Source of the DNA: Cloeon dipterum
Taxonomy: Eukaryota > Arthropoda > Insecta > Ephemeroptera > Baetidae
Length of the DNA: 64,000 nt
NCBI RefSeq assembly: GCF_949628265.1
Contig: NC_088786.1
Span: forward strand, 10,850,001-10,914,000
Direction of reading: 5' to 3'
The position numbers and the translations under genes were made by a program. The notes beneath the pieces were generated by a model. It worked only from the letters and a program-made list of their open reading frames with translations. It was not told the origin of the DNA and did no database searches. This document shows positions 42,620-52,751 of this stretch, one piece after another (the first letter of the stretch is position 1; the number at the start of each line of letters is the position of its first letter).

Positions 42620-44590
42620 TGATACACATAGATAACTCAATTTAATGTTCAAGAAGTTTGCAAAACACTTCATTTCGTTAAGCTTTCACGCATTTGCTTT
42701 TTATCAAGTACTATAAATGATAATTTTTCTTGCTCTTATCGCTTACAAAAATACATATAATTAAATAGTCTATGCTTACTGATCCTAGCAAAGAAGTGCA
42801 AAATTATTTCTTTATTGCTTCTAAACGTGGGAAAATCCTTTGAGACGCTACGGATGGCTTGAATATTTCTTAGTCAAATTTTTGCTGCCGAGTATTTGGC
42901 TACTAAATTATTAATCAGACCAGGACTGAGTCTTTTCGGTCGGTGCCTTAATTTGTAATGCAGAGCAGAAGGCAGTTACCAAAAATATATTGCCAGTCAA
43001 TATGCAGCACAATGAACCGCTGTTCGAGCATAGTTCGTGGCTCAAGAAGTCAAAATTCTCCGTGTGCACTCAACTGTAATGTGTCAGATCCACATTCATT
43101 ATCGTCAAAATCAATCGAAAAAGCGGAATCCAATCGTTTGACGTGCAAAAACCTTATCATGACTGCAATTTCTTGAGTATTAAATGAAAGGATACTCAAG
43201 AGTATTCTGGGAACAACAATCCTCGTAAAAGCGTATTGATAAACTAACACGACTTGCTTACGTGATATTCATTTTATGGAGTAGAATTTTTGTTTCAAAA
43301 TTCGTGGTAGTCATAAAAAATTAAATGATATCTTTTCATGTTTTATATTAGTATCAAAACTATAATTCATAATGCACAACATCAAGCCGAGTTTATTGCC
43401 TTATTTGTATTAAGAAATTTCATGAATAAAAGATTTAACAAAATTTGGAGTCTGCTCATAAAAACAATTCCTGCTATTGAATCAAAGTCCCTAAAAAAAT
43501 AATTGAGATAATTCTAACCCACTTTAACGTATATCTGATTATAAACACTTGAGCAGTTTGATGTGTGCGGTGGAAAACCATTTTAATAATTTCTACTAAG
43601 CCAACAACAACTATTCCTTAATATTAGTGCCATGCCATGCTATCAGCAAAGATATGCGTATGACTATAACATTGTATAGTTACTGCTGATTCTTAATATG
43701 AAGTCTTTTACGTGTCGTGGACTGCATAGTGGGGGCTGTGCATCAACAAGATTAGCTTTTTGTTAGCCGTAAAATGGTATGGCACTAGATGTCTTCACCG
43801 GCTGACAAAATTTTAAAAGTAAAGTTTAATAGTGCTTAACGACCCAAAGGGCCAGAGACCATTTTTTCTCTGGCACTTCTCGATTTCTTGACAATTAAAT
43901 GAATAACATGACCTTCCTTGTTGAATTCGGAGTTATTTATGTAAACTCGACCAGTTTCGGTAAACATGGAATTTTTTATTTTTTATTTCATGAAATAGGG
44001 TGGACTAGATTCACCGAAACTGGTCGAGCTTAATTAAAATCACTATGAAATCAACGAGGGTGCAATCTTGTTTTTCATTTCCTATCAACAATCTGCGACT
44101 AACCTCAAGCGAAAATTCGGTCTCAAGGACTTATAAATTTTTTCGACTTTTCAACCGGCGGCTGAGGTGGCCGGAGCAGCTTTGCCACGGCGGCTGGCGG
44201 TTGACCATGTGACCCTAAATTTGCCGGCTGGCACGGCGCAGCGCGGCAGGTTGAGGCCTCTATGTGGCACAAATGACATTTCATTAAACGCAATCACTGA
44301 TTAATTAGTGCTTAGATCAGGAAAATATTATTTATGAAATAAAGTATCGAAAATTAAATGCAGAACGATTCGTGTAAATTGATTGCATGCGCTATTTAGT
44401 CGCGGAAAAATACCTCATTTAGCGCGCACGTGTGCGCGAGTCGTCTGCGCGCGAAAGCGTCGGCGAAAACTACAATTAGGGGATGAATGCTCACTGCAAG
44501 GGTGATGAGCGCTTGCGTTTAAATCTCTGTGTGATGGGGAGCATGTCACCCCGCTGCGGCACTGAGTTTGATCAAAGAAAGAGATCAGTG
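42620..44590. other. Intergenic region between lectin gene and Wnt10
   Basis: About 2 kb between two divergently transcribed genes. Apart from the inverted repeat at 43946-44028 and a GC-rich stretch at about 44150-44260, I see no gene. It must contain the Wnt10 promoter and probably that of the lectin gene. Confidence 0.6.
43946..44028. repeat. 16-bp perfect inverted repeat upstream of Wnt10
   Basis: CTCGACCAGTTTCGGT (43946-43961) and ACCGAAACTGGTCGAG (44013-44028) are exact reverse complements, 51 bases apart. Pairing continues outward with one mismatch. The loop contains a 14-base palindrome, TATTTCATGAAATA (43984-43997). It lies about 0.6 kb upstream of the Wnt10 start codon. Confidence 0.9.
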
Positions 44591-44605
44591 ATGAGGTCGG
44601 CTTAG
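44569..44605 (+). promoter_or_regulatory. Wnt10: TCF-type palindrome and short uORF before Wnt10
   Basis: TTTGATCAAA with a following G gives a GATCAAAG core like the TCF/Pangolin site, about 35 bases before the Wnt10 start codon. It is followed by a four-codon upstream ORF (ATG at 44591, TAG at 44603-44605). Whether this lies in the 5' UTR or promoter is unknown as no TATA box is evident. Confidence 0.35.
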
Positions 44606-44611
44606 CTCGCG

Positions 44612-46790
44612 ATGTACAGGGTCTCGTTTCACTTGGTCAGCATTGTCCTGGGTTTGGCGTTGGCCGTCAACGTGCCCAACGCCCAGCCTTCCTTGAATTC
44701 AACATTGCCTTCAAGGTGAGCGAATCTGATTGAGGCCCTACATTAACCGAGCTGCATAAATGAAAAATATTTGAAATCAACTAAGAAAAATCAATATGGA
44801 CTGCATCGTTCTAGATATTTTAATCTGCAGGAAGAAACTTTACAGGCAGTTCTTATTTGAGTTAGGATACACAGTTAATGGCTCTTCCCTGTGCCGTTTA
44901 TTACCAGCATAGGTGGCTAAAAGTGAAATTTGAAGGAGGGAAATCATCTCGCATGTTCTCTTCAATTTTTCGATTTTTACCGCCCATCCTGGTTTTAGGG
45001 TGGATTTCAATTTTTATATCTAGGTTTAATGAAATGGTTTATGTGCGCACATATTTTTGCTATTATTTCATAAAATTTTGAATTTCAATTGTTATGAATA
45101 GAACTATTTTGTGTACATGTATTCATTACAAACATTTAAATAATAGGATGAGAAAATTTGGCTTATAAGGAAACAATTTTCTTTGTGGTGTTTTTTATTC
45201 TTCTGAAGCATCCTACCGTAATCCTTTGTATTTTTTGGCTATCTACCTCTCAAATTGTTTAAAATAGCTGCTTTAATTTAATTTTCTTGAACAAATTCTG
45301 CCTTTAAGGGTCCCATGAAGTGCACGAGTGTAGCTGCCAATTTTTAATTTTGCAGAGTTGCTGGATTCCAATTTTCACTCCTTTTGTTTGTAATAATACA
45401 AGAATTGTAGCACCCTAGAGCAATTATCACTAAAAGCTTGCCATTCCGTAAGCACCAAGAATGCAAATTATGTAACTATGAGTTGTTGATATTAAGTTAT
45501 TTTTAAAGTGTTTATACACTTAGCAGTCAATAATGCTTTGTTGATCCTGATATCCTTAAAACCTTAAAAATCGTGGTCCAAATCTTATGGCAAAAAATCT
45601 CTGTGTTCAAACTACAGAAGATAAAAAGTTGCTAATGACGTGTTTGCTCAAATAGACTGCTTAACAACATGGGTCGCGTTTTATTATATATTTAAAAATA
45701 AGAGACTTCTAACCAACTGGTGCTTATCTGCTTGAAGTGCTCCTTCAAATTTTACTACTGCTAAATAATCACATATGGCGCCGATATTACCTCTCTGTCT
45801 AATTGGAATCATAATATCTCTTTCTAACTTTGGAAAAATAAAATTTCGACTGGAAGAATTCACAGTTTAAGCATGTGAATATTATTCCTGTAATTCTCTG
45901 CTTGTGGTTTTGAATTAATATAAAATTTAACGCAGTTCTCTGTACCATTGTAAACTAAAACGAAAAATTTCAATTAACTGAATTAATGTAGGCTGTGGTG
46001 ATCTTATGTTTCATATTTGGTTAAGAAGACAGCTCGATTTAGGAGCGGCTGTAATCAAATGGCGTCATTTCCAAGGACTCAGCAAAGAGCAGCGAATGAT
46101 GTGGTCAGAGAAGCCCAAGGAAGCGGCAGTTGTCCTTCAGGGCATGGAGATGGCCATGGATGAATGCCAACACCAATTGCGGTGGCACAGATGGAACTGC
46201 TCTTCACTGCACAAAACCAAAAGCAGAAAGCGCAGTATTTCGCTGTTGAATAAGGGTGAGGTCATAATTTTCACCATTTCGGTGCATCTATGTAGATTCC
46301 CCCAAAAATAAATTTTCACAAACGATTTTCGTCACCAAGCAATAAGCTAAATTATTGGGAGCTATGTATTTGATTAATAAAAAACCTTATCCTCCGTTGA
46401 ATTTTTATTCAAATTAAATTTTAAAAATAGAACCAACTGCATCTAATGCCATTGTAGAGGGATTTTCTATTTCGGTCCAGCGTAAGCATGAGAGGATGAT
46501 GCAAGGGAAGAGGTGGGGGCGCGGATGGCTTTCGAGGGTGTTGTTTTGCACGGTAATGAAAACACCTTATTAGCGAGTGTGACAAGTAGCGGCGACGAGC
46601 CTGGCGCGAGCAGGCGGGGTCATTGGTTTGCCGTGCTAATGGAGCACGGCGTGTGCACCGAAATACCCTCCCGACCAGCCAGCCAGCCACTCCACAGCAT
46701 CACTGCTGTGGGCGTGAAAATGAAACAAGAGTGACTAATTGCCTGTACGTACACCGTGTGCACTACATGAGTCCTCATGCACGCGACACT

Positions 46791-46823
<33 letters not shown>

Positions 46824-48624
46824 CCTCTCTCACACTCAGCCCCTACGAGCCGCAGCATAACACAATATACGGGGTATGAATTGCAGCATGCCCGGCGCCG
46901 CTTTTACAATTGTGGTTGCGCAAACACCCTAAAGTACGGCCCTTTTCTCCATTTTATTCTCGCGAGTGCATTTGAGATTTTCCAGGGAGGGAAATACCTG
47001 GTCTGGAGACTAGTTAATTTTTGTCTCTCTCTTAGGCTGTTAGGTGGTACTAAATGATTTTTTCAGGCACAGTAATTTTTAATTTAATTTTGTCGGCAGG
47101 TTACAAGGAATCTGCTTTCGCGTACGCCTTGACGTCTGCAGGCGTGATGCACGCAATTATTAAAGCTTGTCACAAAGGCATCCTTCCAGGATGCTGTGGG
47201 GAGGTGGATGTGAGAGACGGCAGAAAATTTAAAGACGAAAAAGGAACACAAAGTAAGCATATTTTTTTTCATAAAAAACACCTCTTTCAATGTTTTACAA
47301 ACCTAGACTTAACAGGTAATCTGTCTTTAGCATTTAATTAAAAAAATAATCATGACTCTTTTGATTTCCGGTTTAGTTAAAATTTACAAGTTAGGGGAAT
47401 CCTACGAGTTCAATGAAGTGTTCAATGACACTGCACAACAAGAAAGGCTGAGTCAACAATCAAGAAACAGCTGGAAGTGGAAGGGATGCCCTGCTAACCT
47501 CCGTTATGGAGCTAAGTATTCAGAGCTTTTCCTTGACTTGCGGGAAATGAGCAGAACTGATCTGCAATCGGACGTGATTTTGCACAACTACAGGGCAGGC
47601 AGGGAGGTATGGTATCAATTATTATTTTTTTTCAAATTTTCTCTAAAATGTGATCTTTATTCAGCTTACTTTTTTATGTATTTTCTACTTAATTGCTTTC
47701 AATTGATAAATTACCTTATGAATAATATTGGCAATCAATTGTAAATGTACTTGATTGGCAGGCTGTATCAAAAAACGCACGACAACGTTGCAAGTGTCAC
47801 GGTGTTTCGGGCAGTTGTACACTCAGCACATGTTGGCTGGGGATTCCTGAATTCCGCAGCGTCGGTAACACCTTAATGGGAAAGTTCAAAACGGCCATAT
47901 TCGTCAAGCAGGACAACCTTGGAAGAAATGCAGGGAGAAATGAGATGGAAATCGCTGAAGAGACTGACAATAGGTTTGCTTATCGACTAGCATCTCTGAC
48001 TATATTTTTTCATTTCTGTCACAGTGTGCACGACATTTTACCATATTATCCTTTTCCTTAATTTTGATGGCTGACCTATATGAGTGAAGAGCAGAATTTG
48101 AATTACTGCTTAAGTGACTGAATAAATGTTATTTTTTATTTTGCACGATGATTTCGTCTTTTCAGGGACTTATATTATGTTTGCACAACAGCATAAATTT
48201 CCTTCGCGGGCGGGCCAGGCGATACTATCTGTGGAAAAACAGCACGCATTTGAAAAACCAACACATGGAACCGCATGTCTCAGAATTGCTTTACTTCAAG
48301 GAGTCACCGACGTTTTGCAATGAAGCTGATGACTCCCCAGGCACAGTTGGCAGAAGGTGAGCTTTTCATGACAAATTTACACAGGAATTTAATTAAAATA
48401 AACAGGTTTCGTGAATAAGATAAATAAAGATAAAATCAATTCGTTCTAGGTGCAATAAATCAAGCACAGGCACTGACGGATGCGATACCATGTGCTGTGG
48501 ACGCGGCTACGACTCAATCAGAGCGGTAAAAAGGTACGAAAAATGCTCGTGTCGCTTTGAGTGGTGCTGCCAAGTGATGTGCAAGAACTGCACCATAGAC
48601 GAGGAGGTGACAGTTTGCAAGTGA
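44612..48624 (+). CDS. Wnt10: Wnt10 secreted signalling protein (7 exons)
   Basis: Wnt ligand. Exons: 44612-44715, 46026-46255, 47100-47252, 47377-47606, 47762-47973, 48192-48356, 48450-48624, giving about 422 aa. The exon 2 start could be 46026 or 46029 (both phase-correct), and the exon 6 start at 48192 was chosen because the nearer AG at 48164-48165 breaks the frame. A signal peptide begins [18 protein letters not shown]. Wnt10-type features are [35 protein letters not shown] and CGRGYD. The acylated serine is S255 in [10 protein letters not shown]. Odd: it has 22 cysteines, not 24; the first conserved pair is Trp (W47, W61) with the 14-residue spacing kept, and the usual CGC motif reads CCG. 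Assignment is by recalled family resemblance and position next to Wnt6. Confidence 0.92.
46792..46818. repeat. (TC)n microsatellite in Wnt10 intron 2
   Basis: About 27 bp of TC repeat, continued by degenerate CT-rich sequence to about 46830. Confidence 0.95.
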
Positions 48625-48764
48625 ACTCCGTTTGCTCTCCCAACCCACATATACATTGTTTGCTCATTACCAGATTCTAAGCTCATTTTTTAATCCATGT
48701 TCCTTAGAATGTTAAATGTTAGTCAGCCGGTGTCTATTGCATCTATTATACACTAACAAATAAT

Positions 48765-48770
48765 AATAAA
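48765..48770 (+). terminator. Wnt10: Wnt10 poly(A) signal candidate
   Basis: AATAAA 141 bases after the Wnt10 stop codon, the first canonical signal downstream. Confidence 0.6.
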
Positions 48771-48779
48771 GCAGCAAAC

Positions 48780-51700
48780 CTAAAAAGCAAATTGCACTCT
48801 CATTTGCGTCCACCCAAGCTGAACGAGAGAATAGGCTTTGAAAACGGGCCGAGAGAAGCGTTTAATTAATTTTATAATCCGCACGAAATCACGCGCGTGG
48901 CTGCGTTTCAAAGGGAGTGAGTTTTTCGTGCACTTGGCTCGCAATATTAGTCCCATTACGAGCAGCTTGCTCTCTTGTCGAGCTGCAGGCGGTGAAATAG
49001 AGAGGCACTTGATGTTTTTGACGTAACTACCACTGCGAACGAGATCAAAGGAAAATAGTTGTCTGTGTGTAGTTAGTTGGCCTTCATTGCGAGCAGCGCA
49101 ATGCGCGCTTGGATGAGCAGCTCGCCCTTAGCAGCCAGACAAAAACGCAGAAATGCGCAGATTCCCTGCCGTCCTTGCTGCCTGTATGGATTTGCGGAGC
49201 GGCGCAGAATTCCTCCTCCTACTCCAAAGTGGTCTTCTGCTCCTGCAATCTGCCGCTGACATGCATGAATGCAAAGGCTGCCGGGTGTTCCGCCGTGAGA
49301 GTTCTCTGTGCCCGACCAAGAGTCATGGGGCTCACGAAATAATCTCCTTGATTGAACCTAAACAAAATTTCGTAGAATAAAATTTTTCCATGAGTTCCAT
49401 AAAAATGTACTACACAGAACCTCAGCTATTTTTTCTAGAAAAAAAATCTAGCTTCCATACGTAATCAGCAAAAATTAGGAAAATACACTCGTAGGAAATT
49501 GATTGAAAAATAAATAAAAACCACGAAAAGGCTTGAAAACAAAATGGAAATATGGGCTTGTGATTTTTTTTCTTAATGAGGAGTGTTGGTCGTAGGGAAA
49601 GTTGTGAGGTTTTTAGATTCAGAAATTATTTATTGCAGATCAGCAGGGCAACCATGCCCCATACATCCACATCCAGAACACAACAAAAAGATACAACAAA
49701 CCTTTTTTTTTGTTTTGATAACAGAGGGATAGTAAAATCAGTCTATCAGTTCAGTATTTGGCTAGAAAAATTCGGCTAACTTCTTGTTTGAATGCACTTA
49801 AGTTTTTATTATTCATTTATTCCCTTAATTGTTTGTCTCCTTTTATTGTATGAGGCAATAAATGCAGTTGCGATGCAAAAATTCCTTGCAGGTAATACGT
49901 ACTACAGCGATGCACTTTTTTAATTAGAGGATATTAACTGCTGATGATACCTAGAGTGTCAAAACAGTGGCCGTTCTGTACGAAAGCGTGCGACTACACA
50001 GCCGCCCGTCCTTGTAATTAATTTCCGCGCAGATTATAATCATTTTGTTTGTAGCTGTTCTTTCTTTCAAATAGAATACAAAAGTTAATATTGAAGCCAC
50101 TTGCTTCTCGATAAGGTTTTCCTCTTCAGTTGTTATCCACAGCAAAGTAAGTTAGAATATTGGCCAACTGCGGCCTTATTCTTAAATCGCATAAAAGGAA
50201 GATTGACATTAATCGTCCAGATGCTACATCATGTAACACTGCCTCGCGTGCCAAGAAGACGGCCGAGCCATTGAATTTCGTCAGTTACACACACAACTAA
50301 ATAAAAGCGAGAGAAATGTAGACTGAACGTATAAATGGATTCCAATTGACACGCGTCTGCAAGCATGAAAGTGCGGCTGGCGAGTCGCGAGGGTAGGGGC
50401 CAACTAATCGAATAAACAACCGCTGTAATCTGCTTTTCACCCCATCGCTGGCGTGTATTCTTTAGTCTTCGGGTGTCCGAAGAATCATCAACAACCGTCA
50501 CCTCGATCTTTCCATTCGTATGCTTGAAGGTAGGTAACAAAAGTAGTAAGTTTCAAATGTGCCTCCTGTTTGAAAGTTTGAAGTATGCAATCTGCCTTAT
50601 ACGCATAACGCGCAAATTGCATACGCGCAGACGAGCCAGACGTTTATCAAATATTCAGTTTGCAGAGAGAGGAGAACTCTGCTTTGTGCATTTCAAATGC
50701 GTAAATTTGCGTGCGCTAAAGTACTAGAATATTTAAATATAAGGTGTCTACATTCAAGGTTGGTTGAAAACGTACTTCATCCTCGTTACTTACTATAGGT
50801 CGTAATTTTTTACTAGAATCTTCTCTTTGATTAGGAAAAAGTAGATTTCCGGAACATTTATTTTGCACAACTGTTCTAGATCTGAAAAAGATGTTGCAAA
50901 CAGTTGGCTTTTTTCATCTCGATCATGGATTTGGCTACTTCTGCAGTCATGTCCACGAGGCAATGAATTACTCCATTTCAAAGCATAAAATTATGAAAAA
51001 AATGGTTCTTGGCTGGATAAAATATTTTTTTAAGATATTTCAGCAATTATTTCAAAAAGCCACTTCTGTGAGCAATTTGTGTCAGTCACACTTTTGGCAG
51101 ATACGTTTTTCTTCAAAAGGAGTTCAAAATGGCCAATCGCGTCGCGAGACGCACCCGGCATTAAAATCAATGGCTCAGCGCGAGCTGAACAAAAAGGGTT
51201 CTCTCTCACTCATCAGTCGGCAAGCTTTTTATATGTAAAAGTGCAGCATCGCAGGGCGGCGTCACACGCGCACACACATATACACACAGAGACAAGGGGC
51301 TCAAAATTAGCGGCGAGAGCTCGCGCGCACACATACACACGCGCCTGTCCTATTCGACTAGATGCAGCCGAGTGGAAGATCAAAGGTGAGCCATATGAAT
51401 GACTGCCACTACAGGCCTGATTACAACTTATATGCACGCGTTAAGTAGGGTTGATATGCGCGGGCGAGGCGGGTGATGCAACACAACCCCCGCAGGCTGG
51501 CCGGTCTCTCCTCGCCGCCAGCAAATTCGAGTGAATTAAAAAGTACACCCCTCGTTTTCGTAAACAGCTAATTAGCAAATCTACCGGCGTGTCAGTGTGT
51601 GCGACGAACGCGACTCGCTGCGCGATCACGTTCCGCTTGTTAAATTTCCCTTAGCATGTGGAGGTAAAATGCACACGGCAGAGTTAATGTAATAAAAAAT

Positions 51701-52740
51701 GATCAAAGAAAATCGCAGAAAAAGAAATTTTTAATAGAAATAACTAGCAATATGTCATTGAATTAGTTTCCTCTTTTTAATTCAATTAAGACACCTCAGT
51801 TGCACCATAGTTTTTAAGAAAATTTCCAGCTATATAGATTTCCCAGATTTCAAAAAGCAATGCTTGGAATTCAATCAGGTTTTTTTCATTTAGGGAAGTC
51901 TGTGAAAGGCAAACAAAGATTTTTTATGAATTGCTCGTCGTAGTTTTTTCCTGGTGTTTTAAACAACAGAAATCGATTAAAAAACTCTTTTGTCCTGTTT
52001 TCAATTTGAATTTTTTAAAAAATTAAAAAACATTTTTCTGGAACCATTTTTATGTCGAAAAATAACATTTATCCTGAGAAATTTATCGTGGCAAATAAAA
52101 ACTAAAACGATCATCTTGTCATTTTTCGCCCCCCCCCCCCCCGAGATTCTTTCGTTTGCACTATTTAAATATTTCCGGAGTTTGCAATAGTTACAAATCG
52201 TAAGAAATAAAATAACTATTTTGTGATTTAAGAAATGCCTCTCTGTTGTAAGAGAAAACCTATCCGAGGTGTAAATCTGATTAGGCACATTTGTCTTGAA
52301 CTTTCACACGTTTTATTGGTATATTCGGAAATAAAGATGCATCAATGAATGTTGAGTGACCCAGATGCGGGTCGTATAGCAGAAGCACTACTGAGGTTAT
52401 ATGCACGGCAATATTCTGTCGCCGGGAGGCAGAAAGCAGCCGTAAAATTGCCTCCGAGAATCATTTTTTATGGCTTCTAATTCTGCTGGCTTGACCTAGC
52501 GGAACGCTAATTGGGTTAAAATCCAAGTCGTAGCGTCCAAACGGAATCTTATGTTGCTCGGGGTTTGGGTTTGCACTAAAGAAATACATACTTTTAGAGA
52601 AAAGTACGTAAGAAAAGTAATTAAGCGCCTTAAGAATAATTGGCCTCTTCTAGAAACGACAAATTGATTTGGCCTCATTTTGTGAATTTCATCATAATTT
52701 ATTTATTGACAGTTCATTTTTTCTCCAGGTTTCCAACCTT
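48780..52740. other. Intergenic region between Wnt10 and ninaC
   Basis: About 4 kb without a gene I can support. A GC-rich segment at about 48.84-49.36 kb carries a 75-codon plus-strand frame (49153-49380) with a Leu-rich stretch and an overlapping AATAAA at 49376-49381, unconfirmed. A second GC-rich area lies at 51.1-51.65 kb. A run of 14 C lies at 52129-52142. An acceptor-like site (TTTTTTCTCCAG) ending near 52728 suggests that ninaC has a non-coding 5' exon in this region. Confidence 0.5.
51778..51788. promoter_or_regulatory. RCSI/P3-like photoreceptor motif
   Basis: TAATTCAATTA fits the P3-type homeodomain dimer site TAATYNRATTA, the RCSI element known in Drosophila photoreceptor promoters. 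It lies about 1 kb upstream of the ninaC start codon. About one such match is expected by chance in a window of this size and composition, so this is suggestive only. Confidence 0.3.
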
Positions 52741-52751
52741 AATCAACCAAC

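Noticed and set aside
48148..48191. Wnt10 exon 6 starting at the stronger AG (48164-48165)
   Set aside because: Joining there shifts the frame and leads to an early stop; the AG at 48190-48191 restores the conserved LLYFKESP sequence.
52129..52142. Run of 14 C as a functional element
   Set aside because: Simple homopolymer, possibly length-variable or a sequencing artefact; nothing around it suggests a role.
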